DNA from: an uncultured Collinsella sp.
GTDB lineage: Bacteria; Actinomycetota; Coriobacteriia; Coriobacteriales; Coriobacteriaceae
Length of the DNA stretch: 45,321 nucleotides
Assembly: GCA_900546115.1 (NCBI GenBank)
Contig: URBQ01000020.1
Location: forward strand, 1-45,321
Direction of reading: 5' to 3'
Positions 15,066 to 23,696 of this stretch are shown piece by piece. The position numbers and the translations under genes are program-made. The first letter of the stretch is position 1. Every line of letters begins with the position of its first letter. The notes under the pieces were generated by a model, which was not told the DNA's origin, did no database searches, and saw only the letters and a list, made by a program, of their open reading frames with translations.

Positions 15066-17393
15066 ATGGCGGATTCTCAGATCCATGTCGCGCTGGCGGG
15101 TAACCCCAACTGCGGCAAGACCACGCTTTTCAACCTGATCACCGGCGCCAACGGCTACGTTGGCAACTGGCCCGGCGTCACGGTTGAGAAAAAGGAGGCC
15201 AAGCTCCTAAGCGACAAGAACGTTACCATCACGGACCTCCCTGGCATCTACTCGCTTTCCCCCTACAGCCCCGAGGAGCAATGCTCGCGCGATTACCTCA
15301 TGAGCGGCGAGCCCGATGTTGTCGTCCAGGTGGTCGACGCCACCAACCTCGAGCGTAACCTGTACCTGGCGCTTCAGGTTATCGAGACCGGCCTGCCCGT
15401 GGTCGTTGCCCTCAACATGGCCGACTTGGTCGAGAAGAACGGCGATAAGATCGACACGGACAAGCTCTCCAAGAAGCTCGGTTGTCCGGTCATGATGATC
15501 TCGGCTCTTAAGAACAAGGGCATCAAGGAGCTCTTCGAGCAGGTCAAGAAGTCCGCTGCTTCTAAGGGCCAGGTGCCGGAGCACAAGTTCGATTCTTCCA
15601 TCGAGGACGTTCTGGACCACATCGAGAATAACCTGCCTGCGAGCGTTCCCGCCAACAAGCGTCGCTACTACGCGGTCAAACTGTTTGAGCGCGACGCGGA
15701 CGCCTGCAAGCTCATCAACCTCACCAAGGAGAAGGCCGCTCGCGTGGAGCAGCTGGTCGCCCAGTGCGAGCAGGATTGCGACGACGACGCTGAGTCCATC
15801 ATCACCGGCGAGCGTTACGGCGTGATTGCCCACATCATTGACGAGTGCCTCACCAAGGCTCCGGCAAAGATGAGCACCTCCGAGAAGATCGACCGTGTGG
15901 TTACCAACCGTATCCTGGGCCTGCCGATTTTTGTGGTCATCATGTTCTGCGTGTACTACATCGCCGTTTCTACCTTGGGCGGCACGGTGACCGACTTCAC
16001 CAACGACCAGCTCTTCGGAACCGACGGTTGGTACGTGCTCGGTCAGGGCCGCGACGCCTACGACGCAGCTGTCGAGGCCGCGGGCGATGCTGCCGATTCG
16101 GTTGACCCGGCGGAGTATGGCCCGTATGTTCCGGGTATTACCACCATGGTCCACGACGCCCTTGTGGCGGGCGGCACCGAGGACGGTGGCCTGGTCGATT
16201 CGCTGGTCTGCGACGGCATTGTCGGCGGCCTGGGCGCCATCTTCGGCTTTGTGCCGCAGATGTTCCTGCTGTTCGTCATGCTGTCCTTCCTGGAGGACTG
16301 CGGCTACATGGCCCGCGTCGCCTTCATCATGGACCGCGTGTTCCGCCGCTTTGGCCTGTCCGGTAAGTCGTTCATCCCCATGCTCGTATCCTCGGGCTGC
16401 GGCGTCCCCGGCGTCATGGCCACCAAGACCATCGAGAACGAGAAGGACCGCCGCATGACGGTCATGACCACCACGTTTATTCCCTGTGGCGCTAAGCTGC
16501 CGATCATCGCCCTGCTCATGGGTTCCATCATCGGCGATTCTTCCACCACCGCCGCGTGGATCAGCCCGCTCTTCTACTTCCTGGGCGTCTTTGCCGTCAT
16601 CGCTTCGGGCCTCATGCTCAAGAAGACCAAGCTCTTCGCCGGCCGCCCGACGCCGTTCGTTATGGAGCTTCCCGCCTACCACTTCCCGGCGATCCGCTCT
16701 TGGGCGCTGCACGTGTGGGAGCGCTGCTGGGCCTTTATCAAGAAGGCCGGCACGGTCATCTTCGCGTCCACCGTCGTTGTTTGGTTCCTGTCCAACTTTG
16801 GTAGCTACAACGGCACGTTTGGCTTCCTGCCTGCTATGGAGGGCATCCCCGAGGAGTTCATGGACTACTCCGTGCTTGCCATGCTGGGCAACCTGGTCGC
16901 CTGGATCTTCGCCCCGCTCGGCTTTAGCACCTGGCAGGCAACTGCGCTGACCGTCTCGGGCCTTGTCGCTAAGGAGAACGTCGTCGCCACCGCCGGTTCG
17001 CTGCTGTCCGTCGCCGACGCCGGCGAGACCGACCCGAGCCTGTGGACCGCGTTCGCCGGCATGTTCCCGACTATGGGCGCTTGCGTTGCCTTTGGTGCGT
17101 TCAACCTGCTGTGCGCTCCGTGCTTTGCCGCCATGGGCACTATCCGCAACCAGATGGATTCCGGCAAGTGGACCGCCATCGCGATCGGTTACGAGTGCGC
17201 CTTTGCTTGGGTCATTGGTCTGTTCATCAACCAGTTCTACAACCTGTTCGTTCTTGGACAGTTTGGTATCTGGACGGTTGTGGCCATCGTGCTGCTGGTT
17301 GCGATGCTCTTCCAGATCTTCCGTCCCATGCCTAAACATGCTTGGACCGACGAGGACGAGACCAACACTGCTTCCGCCGCAGTTTCCGCTTAA
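15066..17393 (+). CDS. feoB: Ferrous iron transport GTPase FeoB
   Basis: Inner-membrane Fe(II) transporter, 775 residues. The N-terminal G domain has G1 GNPNCGKT (residues 12-19), G3 DLPG (about 57-60) and G4 NMAD (about 117), followed by the helical GDI-like domain to about 260. The membrane part has the two Gate motifs, including SFLEDCGYMARVAF, PMLVSSGCGVPGVMA and FIPCGAKLPI, plus a second repeat ending near residue 745. A hydrophilic insertion (about residues 330-385, rich in Asp/Ala/Gly) lies between early helices. The start has AAGAAGG upstream. A terminator follows at 17422-17455. Confidence 0.97.
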   Translation: MADSQIHVALAGNPNCGKTTLFNLITGANGYVGNWPGVTVEKKEAKLLSDKNVTITDLPGIYSLSPYSPEEQCSRDYLMSGEPDVVVQVVDATNLERNLYLALQVIETGLPVVVALNMADLVEKNGDKIDTDKLSKKLGCPVMMISALKNKGIKELFEQVKKSAASKGQVPEHKFDSSIEDVLDHIENNLPASVPANKRRYYAVKLFERDADACKLINLTKEKAARVEQLVAQCEQDCDDDAESIITGERYGVIAHIIDECLTKAPAKMSTSEKIDRVVTNRILGLPIFVVIMFCVYYIAVSTLGGTVTDFTNDQLFGTDGWYVLGQGRDAYDAAVEAAGDAADSVDPAEYGPYVPGITTMVHDALVAGGTEDGGLVDSLVCDGIVGGLGAIFGFVPQMFLLFVMLSFLEDCGYMARVAFIMDRVFRRFGLSGKSFIPMLVSSGCGVPGVMATKTIENEKDRRMTVMTTTFIPCGAKLPIIALLMGSIIGDSSTTAAWISPLFYFLGVFAVIASGLMLKKTKLFAGRPTPFVMELPAYHFPAIRSWALHVWERCWAFIKKAGTVIFASTVVVWFLSNFGSYNGTFGFLPAMEGIPEEFMDYSVLAMLGNLVAWIFAPLGFSTWQATALTVSGLVAKENVVATAGSLLSVADAGETDPSLWTAFAGMFPTMGACVAFGAFNLLCAPCFAAMGTIRNQMDSGKWTAIAIGYECAFAWVIGLFINQFYNLFVLGQFGIWTVVAIVLLVAMLFQIFRPMPKHAWTDEDETNTASAAVSA

Positions 17394-17421
17394 GTCCGAA
17401 TAAGGATTAGCCCCTTTCCAT

Positions 17422-17455
17422 GAGCCCGGGTGTCCCAGCGACACTCGGGCTTTTT
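17422..17455 (+). terminator. Intrinsic terminator after feoB
   Basis: GCCCGGGTGTC (17424-17434) pairs with GACACTCGGGC (17440-17450) with one mismatch, followed by TTTTT at 17451-17455. It starts 28 bases after the feoB stop. Confidence 0.85.
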
Positions 17456-17463
17456 GGTGCAAT

Positions 17464-17553
17464 GGGGGACAGATTGCTTTGCTCCAGAAGTAAGATGTGG
17501 CGTTTCCGCAGATAAAACCGACCAAAACAAACCTGTCCCTTTTTGGCAGGTGG
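17464..17553. repeat. Imperfect GGGACAG…CTGTCCC inverted repeat
   Basis: GGGGACAG near 17464-17471 and CTGTCCCTTTTT near 17540-17551 are complementary arms about 70 bases apart. The arms resemble the core of the repeat at 14250-14299, but the centre is different. It may be a decayed member of the same family or a terminator remnant. Confidence 0.35.
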
Positions 17554-17597
17554 AAGATGGGGTAAAGTAAGTGGTGGTTAACTAGAGGAGGCTTACT

Positions 17598-17798
17598 ATG
17601 GCACCTATCGATATTGTTGTGTTGGCTGTTATCGGCATTGCGTTTGTCGCCGTGTGCGTGCGTATCTACCGAAAGGGCACCTGCGCCGACTGCGCCCAGG
17701 GTGGCGTTTGTACGGGGCATTGCTCCAACAAAAAGACCTGCGCCGCACTTAAGGGCGTAGACAAAATCGCCGAAGACTTGGGCCGCGGTATCAAATAA
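17598..17798 (+). CDS. FeoB-associated Cys-rich membrane protein
   Basis: 66-residue protein with one N-terminal transmembrane helix (about residues 4-22, IDIVVLAVIGIAFVAVCV). It is followed by a basic stretch and a cluster of cysteines (CADC, GVC, GHC, KKTC), then a helical tail. This matches the small Cys-rich proteins often encoded after FeoB and annotated as FeoB-associated, which may bind iron or an Fe-S cluster near the transporter. GAGGAGG lies before the ATG. It has its own terminator at 17813-17848. Confidence 0.8.
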   Translation: MAPIDIVVLAVIGIAFVAVCVRIYRKGTCADCAQGGVCTGHCSNKKTCAALKGVDKIAEDLGRGIK

Positions 17799-17812
17799 AG
17801 GTCCAGGCACCC

Positions 17813-17848
17813 AAGCGCCTCGCGAGCATCCGTTCGCGGGGCGCTTTG
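17813..17848 (+). terminator. Terminator after the Cys-rich Feo protein
   Basis: AAGCGCCTCGCGA (17813-17825) pairs with TTCGCGGGGCGCTTT (17833-17847) with one bulge or wobble position. It begins 15 bases after the stop codon. Confidence 0.75.
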
Positions 17849-17877
17849 CACATTTGGGGGAGAGTGTGGCGAGTTGA

Positions 17878-17991
17878 AGAGTATTTTTGGGTATCGCTAA
17901 CTATGTGGTCAACGGCCCGCTCACCGTGGTCCATGCCGTAGCGAGCGCCAATCTCGCCGTCGAAGGCATGACCAACTACCTGGGCCTCTAA
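17878..17991 (+). pseudogene. Short open remnant, possible 3' end of a lost gene
   Basis: Between the stops at 17875 and 17989 the frame reads 37 codons that look like a protein C-terminus, including GIANYVVNGPLTVVHAVA and EGMTNYLGL. There is no proper start (TTG 17887 is possible) and no ribosome binding site. Its last bases are part of the repeat at 17964-18086. The copy downstream of kdpC has a similar EGMTDYL-coding segment, so the tail travels with the repeat. I do not recognise the parent family. Confidence 0.3.
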
Positions 17992-18086
17992 CTCCATCCC
18001 GCCCATCAGTTGCGGTGAAATACAGACTGTTTTGGCCGTCAAAGGCCTTATCTACTCCGTATTCCACCGCAACTTTTTTGTGGGGT
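17964..18086 (+). repeat. 125-bp direct repeat flanking kdp, copy 1
   Basis: About 85% identical by eye to 26379-26505 and in the same orientation. It contains inverted arms GTTGCGGTGAAATAC (18009-18023) and GTATTCCACCGCAAC (18059-18073) followed by a T-run, so on the plus strand it is terminator-like. The internal ATCTACTCCGT motif also occurs, as ATCTACTACGT, in the arms of the inverted repeat at 30719-30882. Confidence 0.75.
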
Positions 18087-18089
18087 GGG

Positions 18090-18794
18090 CTAGAGACGCT
18101 GCATGCGGTACCCGACACCCATGTGCGTCTGAATCATCTTGGGGTGAGAGGGGTCTGCCTCGATCTTCTTGCGCAGGGTGCGCATGAACACGCGCAGGCT
18201 CGCCAGATCGCTGTCCCAGCTCGTGCCCCATATCTCGCGGGTGATGAAGGTGTGGGTGAGCACCTTGTCGACGTTTTTCGCCAGAAGGACGAGCAATTTG
18301 TACTCGGTTGGGGTGAGCGAGAGCTCGCGTCCGTCTTTCGTCGCGTATCCCGCGGCGTAGTCGATATGCAGCGGACCGTTGTCGAACGTGCTCGCTTCTG
18401 TCGATTCGCTTGACGCCATCGAGGAGCGCCTCAAATTCGCACGGACGCGCGCGAGCAACTCATCCACAGAAAAGGGCTTGGTGAGGTAGTCGTCTGCCCC
18501 TGCGTCAAGTGCTGCAATCTTGTCGGAATCTTCGGTGCGCGCCGAAATGACGATAATGGGGACTGCCGACCAGCTTCGGATCTTCGTGATGACCTCGATA
18601 CCGTCAATGTCGGGAAGGCCGAGGTCGAGCATGATGAGGCTGGGGCCGTGCGACACCGCATCCATGATGGCGGCCTGGCCGTTGCAAACCTTGCTCACGA
18701 CATAGCCGTGGAGGTCAAGCGCGGTCGAAACGAGGTTTTGAACGGTCAGGTCATCTTCGACCAGGAGGATGCGTGGCTTAGCGGCATTATTCAT
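18090..18794 (-). CDS. kdpE: KdpE response regulator
   Basis: OmpR/PhoB-type response regulator that activates kdpFABC under potassium limitation. The receiver domain has the acidic Glu13-Asp14-Asp15, phosphoacceptor Asp57 (MLDLGLPD) and Lys in the YLTKPF segment. The C-terminal winged helix ends LRKKIEADP…GVGYRM. It is 234 residues from ATG 18794 (MNNAAKPRILLVEDD); the longer upstream extension lies inside kdpD and is not real. The start overlaps the kdpD stop (18787-18789) by eight bases, so the two are translationally coupled. Confidence 0.93.
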   Translation of the reverse strand: MNNAAKPRILLVEDDLTVQNLVSTALDLHGYVVSKVCNGQAAIMDAVSHGPSLIMLDLGLPDIDGIEVITKIRSWSAVPIIVISARTEDSDKIAALDAGADDYLTKPFSVDELLARVRANLRRSSMASSESTEASTFDNGPLHIDYAAGYATKDGRELSLTPTEYKLLVLLAKNVDKVLTHTFITREIWGTSWDSDLASLRVFMRTLRKKIEADPSHPKMIQTHMGVGYRMQRL

Positions 18795-21522
18795 GAATCT
18801 CGATCTCCTCGGCGGGCAGGGTAAAACGGAAGACGGCCCCATGGGGGTGGTTGTCGCGAGCTTCGATGACGCCGCCATGCGCCTCCACGATGGAGCGGCA
18901 GAGCGACAGCCCAAGGCCGATGCTTCGACGCGAATCCACGGGCCGCGTATTGCGTGAGGTGAAGAAGCGCTCAAAGATATGAGGCTTGTCGCAGTCTGCC
19001 ACACCCGGCCCATCGTCTGCGACGTCCACCACGACGAACGCACCCTCGCGACGTGCGCTGATGGTGACAGTCGAGTCCTCGGGCGTGTATTTGAAGGCGT
19101 TCATGATGAGATTCGTAAGCACCTGCATGATGAGATGGACGTCGATGCGTACCAGCAGGATGTCGTCAGTGTGCTCGATGGTGACGGTACGTCCATGCGA
19201 TGCTTGGGCGACATGGCTGAGGGCGGCCTCGATGACCTCGTCGATGAGCTCGGATGTGAAGTTGAGGCAAATGGTGCCATCCTCGACGCGTGTGATGGCG
19301 AGGAGGTTCTCCACGGTATCGATAAGCCAGAGGGAGTCGTCGTAGATGGCATCGGCAAGATCGCAGCGTTGTTCGAGGCTGAGCTTCTCGTCGCTCTTCC
19401 GAAGGATTGCCGCAGATCCGGATATAGCCGTGAGTGGTGTCCTCAAATCGTGGCCGATGGAGCGCAAAAGGTTGGCGCGCAGCTGCTCGTTTTTCGCCAA
19501 GACCGCAGCCTCTTCGCGCTCTTGCGCCGCCCGGTCGCTTTCGAGCGCCAAGGCGCATTCGCCTACGATAGATAGGACGATCGAATGCTCGAAGGCTTCG
19601 ATCTCGCGCCCCTCCAGGTCGATGCCGATGACACCGAATACCTTGTCGCCGGTGCGAACCGCGAGGTAGAGGCAGCGCGCCTCGGGCAGGGTCCGCGTGC
19701 TTGCGCCCGCGCGTTTGTTGTTGGTGTAGGTCCAGGTTGCAACAGCGCGCTCGTAGTCGGTGAGCAGCGACGCGGATCGGTTTTCGGTGCCAGCGGACTC
19801 ATAGAGCGTCTTGCCGAGCGTGCCGTGTTCGGCGGTGTAGAAGACCACGTCGAGTTTTAGCAGTTTGATGAGTTGGTTCATGGCGACGCGGGCACACTCC
19901 TCCGCGCTATGGGCTTGCTGCAAGAGCTGGTTCGTTTCGAGGAGTACGCGCGTTTTGAATGCGTTCTCGGCGGAGGTACGGGCGTTGTCGGCGATGCGCG
20001 CAGTTAACTCGCCGGCGACCATAGCGGTAGCGAACATGATGCCGAACGTGACCAGATAGCTTCGGTCGTAGCTGGCGAGCGAAAACAGAGGCGTTACGAA
20101 GCAGAAGTTGTAAAGCACTACAGAGAGCACGCTCGATACGATCGTGCAGATACGCCCCGTCGTGGTGACGGCGGTCAGCAGGGCCGTGAGGATATAGAGG
20201 GATATGATGCTGGAATCGGCAAATCCCAGATGGCGGAAAGCCGTGCCGATCGCTGTGGCGACAAGAGAGAGGGCCAGCGTGCGAAGCACGTTTCGGCTGC
20301 TGGGCGGCTGCAGGGCGAGCGCATGGCGGCGTCCTTTGGGTCGGGAGGGCGGAGTCGACTGGTCTGGAATGATGTAAATGTCGAGGTTCGGGGCGAATGT
20401 TATGAGCTGTTCTACGAGAGATTTGCGGCCAAAGAGGGCCTGACGGACGCTGCTGTGCTCGCCCGTGCGCCCCATGACGATCTTCGAAATACCCGACAGG
20501 CGTGCGAACTCGGAGATCTGAAACGCGACGTCGTCGCCATAGACGGTTTCCATATGTGCTCCGAGCTGCTCGGCTAGGGCGATATTGTCTGCAAGCTTGG
20601 CGCGCTCATCATCGCTCATGGCTTGCGTGCGCGGGCTCTCTACGAACAGGGCGACGAGCTCGCTGCGAAACGCTTTCGCCATGCGTGCGGCGGCACGGAC
20701 GATGCGGGGATTGGTCGGCGCCGGGGAGACACAGACTAAGATACGCTCCCTGGTGTAGTAGTCACGGTTTCCCAGCACGCGTGCGGCGTCTGTGAGGTGG
20801 CCGGTGCGATCGGCGCAGCGGCGCAGCGCGATTTCTCGGAGTGCGGTGAGGTTCTCGACGGTAAAAAAATGCTGTTGCGCTCGCTCGGCTTGTGCGGGAC
20901 GGTAGACGAGGCCGGCGCGAAGGCGCTCAAGTAGGTCTTCGGGCTCTATGTCAACGAGCTCGACCTGGTCGGCATCATCGAAGATGCGGTCGGGGATTCG
21001 TTCGCTCACGACAACGCCGGTGATGGATGCAACCATGTCGTTTAGGCTCTCGATATGCTGAACGTTCACAGTCGTATAGACGTCGATGCCTGCATGTAGA
21101 AGTTCCTCGACGTCTTGATAACGTTTGTCGTGGCGAGACCCCGGCGCATTCGTATGGGCGAGCTCGTCGACAAGGATGAGCTGAGGGGCGCGTTCGATAG
21201 CCGCATCTAGATCGAACTCGCTGAGCGCAATGCCGTTGTGCTCAGCGAGTTTACAGGGCACGTTCTCAAGCCCTTGTGCAAGATGGGCAGTTGCCGGACG
21301 TTCGTGCGGCTCGATGTATCCCGCGACGACGTCGACACCTCGCCGCTTGGCGGCGTGGGCGGCTTGAAGCATCGCATAGGTTTTGCCTGCACCAGCAGCG
21401 TAGCCAAAGAAAATCTTGAGGTGTCCCCGGCTGGTTCGAGCGTCATCGGCGGCCTCGTCTTTCTCAATTGCCTTGAGGATGAGGTCTGGATTGACGCGAG
21501 TGTCCGATGCGTCGCGCTGCAT
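18787..21522 (-). CDS. kdpD: KdpD potassium-sensing histidine kinase
   Basis: Membrane sensor kinase partnering KdpE, 911 residues, all domains present. The N-terminal KdpD domain has Walker A GYAAGAGKT (40-48), then a universal-stress-protein-like domain (about 250-370). Four transmembrane helices (DUF4118) lie near 400-500, a GAF-like domain near 530-660, the HisKA box SIGHDLRTPL around residue 690, and a HATPase domain with NLIMNAFKYTP and DDGPGV. ATG 21522 (MQRDASDTR) has GAAAGG about nine bases upstream and is preferred over the in-frame extension to 21618. It is divergent from kdpFABC across a 244-base control region. Confidence 0.94.
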   Translation of the reverse strand: MQRDASDTRVNPDLILKAIEKDEAADDARTSRGHLKIFFGYAAGAGKTYAMLQAAHAAKRRGVDVVAGYIEPHERPATAHLAQGLENVPCKLAEHNGIALSEFDLDAAIERAPQLILVDELAHTNAPGSRHDKRYQDVEELLHAGIDVYTTVNVQHIESLNDMVASITGVVVSERIPDRIFDDADQVELVDIEPEDLLERLRAGLVYRPAQAERAQQHFFTVENLTALREIALRRCADRTGHLTDAARVLGNRDYYTRERILVCVSPAPTNPRIVRAAARMAKAFRSELVALFVESPRTQAMSDDERAKLADNIALAEQLGAHMETVYGDDVAFQISEFARLSGISKIVMGRTGEHSSVRQALFGRKSLVEQLITFAPNLDIYIIPDQSTPPSRPKGRRHALALQPPSSRNVLRTLALSLVATAIGTAFRHLGFADSSIISLYILTALLTAVTTTGRICTIVSSVLSVVLYNFCFVTPLFSLASYDRSYLVTFGIMFATAMVAGELTARIADNARTSAENAFKTRVLLETNQLLQQAHSAEECARVAMNQLIKLLKLDVVFYTAEHGTLGKTLYESAGTENRSASLLTDYERAVATWTYTNNKRAGASTRTLPEARCLYLAVRTGDKVFGVIGIDLEGREIEAFEHSIVLSIVGECALALESDRAAQEREEAAVLAKNEQLRANLLRSIGHDLRTPLTAISGSAAILRKSDEKLSLEQRCDLADAIYDDSLWLIDTVENLLAITRVEDGTICLNFTSELIDEVIEAALSHVAQASHGRTVTIEHTDDILLVRIDVHLIMQVLTNLIMNAFKYTPEDSTVTISARREGAFVVVDVADDGPGVADCDKPHIFERFFTSRNTRPVDSRRSIGLGLSLCRSIVEAHGGVIEARDNHPHGAVFRFTLPAEEIEIHE

Positions 21523-21633
21523 AGCGTAGCCTTTCTGAAACGTTGCCCATGCGTGCATACGCGGTGAGGACGCCACTGTATGCTCGCGAGGTCGAGTATA
21601 GGCGCACTGCAGCCGCAATAGTGCTTTCTACCT

Positions 21634-21690
21634 GCATCTTTACGGCATCTTAAGGTCGTGAGCCCCGGCCCTCACGCCTCTTTAATCTCT
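21634..21690. promoter_or_regulatory. Candidate KdpE-binding direct repeats in the kdpD/kdpF divergent region
   Basis: GCATCTTTA (21634-21642) and GCATCTTAA (21645-21653) are direct repeats 11 bases apart, the spacing usual for OmpR/KdpE-type regulators. A third related GCCTCTTTAA follows near 21678. Between them CGTGAG and CTCACG form a small palindrome (about 21656-21675). All lie between the divergent kdpD and kdpFABC genes. Assignment to KdpE is inferred from position and repeat geometry. Confidence 0.4.
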
Positions 21691-21766
21691 AGAAGCGTTT
21701 ACTGTCCCCAGGCGCTTGCGAGAGCAGGCGTCCGAGACATCGGACCGCGCGTGAAAGGGGCGGTAA

Positions 21767-21853
21767 ATGAACATCCTCATTCCCATCATCGGAGTCGTCT
21801 GCATTGGACTCCTTATCTATTACATCTACATTCTGATGAGGAGTGATTCGTAA
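21767..21853 (+). CDS. kdpF: KdpF small membrane subunit
   Basis: A 28-residue single-helix peptide (starts MNILIPIIGVVCIGLL, ends ILMRSDS), too short for usual gene callers. KdpF stabilises the KdpFABC complex in the membrane. The length, the hydrophobic composition and the position three bases before kdpA match the family. GAAAGGGG at 21753-21760 is a suitable ribosome binding site. Confidence 0.85.
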   Translation: MNILIPIIGVVCIGLLIYYIYILMRSDS

Positions 21854-21856
21854 ACT

Positions 21857-23680
21857 ATGGACGCTGCGATTCAGTACATCTTGTACTTTGCCGTGCTCGT
21901 CGTCCTGGCCGTTCCGCTCGGTCGGTTCATGGCCCATATCATGGATGGTGAGCATACGTTCCTGTCGCCTGTGATTGCTCCTGTGGAGCGTGGCGTCTAT
22001 CGTCTGCTTCGCATCGACGCGGCAGAGCAGATGGGGTGTAGGCGCTACCTGGCGAGCGTGCTGGTCTTTTCGGGGATCGGCCTCGTGGTCCTTGTGGCAC
22101 TTCAAGCGCTTCAGTCCTTCTTGCCAGGCAATCCCCAGCACCTGCCGGGTGTGCCATGGGACCTGTCGTTCAATACGGCTGCTTCCTTCATAACCAACAC
22201 CAACTGGCAGTCCTACTCCGGCGAGACCACCCTGTCCTACCTTGTGCAGTTCATGGGTCTCACCGTGCAGAACTTCGTTTCCGCTGGCACCGGTATCGCG
22301 GTCATGTTCGCGCTGATTCGTGGCTTCCGTCAGGTCAAGGAGCAGAGCTTGGGTTCCTTCTGGGTCGACCTCACCCGCACCGTCCTGTATGTGCTCATCC
22401 CGCTGAACCTCGTGTTCGGCATCTGCCTGGCTGCCGGTGGCGTCATCTCCAACTTCCAGCCGGCTCAGAAGGCTGAGCTCGTAGAGCCCGTCGCCGTCCA
22501 GCCTAATGCAGACGGCGGCTGGAGCGTCCTCGACGGCGCCCAGATCGAGGGCGACACGGTCAAGGTCGACGGCAAGGTTGTCGAGGGCGCGCGCGTGGTC
22601 ACCGAGCAGTTCCTGCCCCAGGGTCCTGCGGCTCCTCAGGTCGCCATCAAGCAGTCCGGAACCAACGGCGGCGGCTTCTTCGGCGTGAACTCCGCCCATC
22701 CGTATGAGAACCCCAGTGCCTTCACCAACATCATCGAGATGACCAGCCTGCTGCTGATCCCGGCTGCCTGCTGCTTCACCTTCGGTATCGGCGTCAAGAA
22801 CACCAAGCAGGGCAAGGCCATCTTTGCCGCCATGTTCATCCTGCTGGTGATCTTCACCGGCATCATCGCCGTCAACGAGCATGCGGGCACCCCGCAGCTG
22901 GCCGATGGCGGAGCGGTCAATATCGAGATGACCGACGGCCAAGCCGGCGGCAACATGGAGGGCAAGGAGAGCCGCTTCGGTATCGTCACCTCCTCCACGT
23001 GGTCGGCTTACACCACCGCCGCTTCCAACGGCTCGGTTAACTCCATGCACGACTCCTACACCCCGCTGGGCGGTTTTGTCCAGATGCTCCAGATGGCTCT
23101 GGGCGAGGTTGTCTTCGGCGGCGTGGGCTGCGGCCTGTACGGCATGATCGGCTTCGCCATCCTCACAGTGTTCATCGCCGGCCTTATGGTCGGCCGCACG
23201 CCCGAGTTCCTGGGCAAGAAGATCGAGCCGGGCGAGATGCGCTGGGCAGTTGTCCTGTGCCTGGCAACTCCGTTTGCCATTCTGGTGTGCTCGGCCATCG
23301 CCTGCATGGTGCCCGGTCTTGCCGACCAGCTCAACAATGGTGGCGCGCACGGCTTCTCCGAGGTGCTGTATGCCTTCACCTCATGCGGCGGCAACAACGG
23401 CTCGGCGTTTGCAGGTATGAACTGCAACATTCCCTGGATCAACGTCATGCTCGGCCTCGAGATGCTGTTCGCCCGCTTCATGCCCATCATCGGTACGCTG
23501 GCTATCGCCGGCTCGCTGGCCAAGAAGGGTAAGGTCGCCGAGAGCGCCGGTACCCTGTCTACCACCAACGGCATGTTCGTATTCCTGCTCGTGTTCATCG
23601 TTCTGCTGATCGGTGCCCTGAGCTTCTTCCCGGCCCTGGCGCTTGGCCCCGTTGCCGAGTTCTTCCAGATGATTGCGTAA
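21857..23680 (+). CDS. kdpA: KdpA potassium-translocating subunit
   Basis: Channel-like K+ subunit of the high-affinity KdpFABC ATPase, 607 residues and about ten membrane helices. Selectivity-filter-like segments of the four repeats are visible: TNTNWQSYSGE, SGTNGGGFFGVNSAHP and CGGNNGSAFAG are the clearest. A hydrophilic insertion (about residues 210-255, between FQPAQKAELVEP and GPAAPQVAIKQ) is exposed between repeats. It starts three bases after kdpF and is followed 16 bases later by kdpB, in one operon. Confidence 0.96.
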   Translation: MDAAIQYILYFAVLVVLAVPLGRFMAHIMDGEHTFLSPVIAPVERGVYRLLRIDAAEQMGCRRYLASVLVFSGIGLVVLVALQALQSFLPGNPQHLPGVPWDLSFNTAASFITNTNWQSYSGETTLSYLVQFMGLTVQNFVSAGTGIAVMFALIRGFRQVKEQSLGSFWVDLTRTVLYVLIPLNLVFGICLAAGGVISNFQPAQKAELVEPVAVQPNADGGWSVLDGAQIEGDTVKVDGKVVEGARVVTEQFLPQGPAAPQVAIKQSGTNGGGFFGVNSAHPYENPSAFTNIIEMTSLLLIPAACCFTFGIGVKNTKQGKAIFAAMFILLVIFTGIIAVNEHAGTPQLADGGAVNIEMTDGQAGGNMEGKESRFGIVTSSTWSAYTTAASNGSVNSMHDSYTPLGGFVQMLQMALGEVVFGGVGCGLYGMIGFAILTVFIAGLMVGRTPEFLGKKIEPGEMRWAVVLCLATPFAILVCSAIACMVPGLADQLNNGGAHGFSEVLYAFTSCGGNNGSAFAGMNCNIPWINVMLGLEMLFARFMPIIGTLAIAGSLAKKGKVAESAGTLSTTNGMFVFLLVFIVLLIGALSFFPALALGPVAEFFQMIA

Positions 23681-23696
23681 AGGAGGGCGCAGATTT

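Noticed and set aside
18787..19043. N-terminal extension of kdpE to 19043
   Set aside because: Lies wholly inside kdpD in another frame; the receiver domain starts at 18794 with a normal MNNAAKPRILLVEDD.
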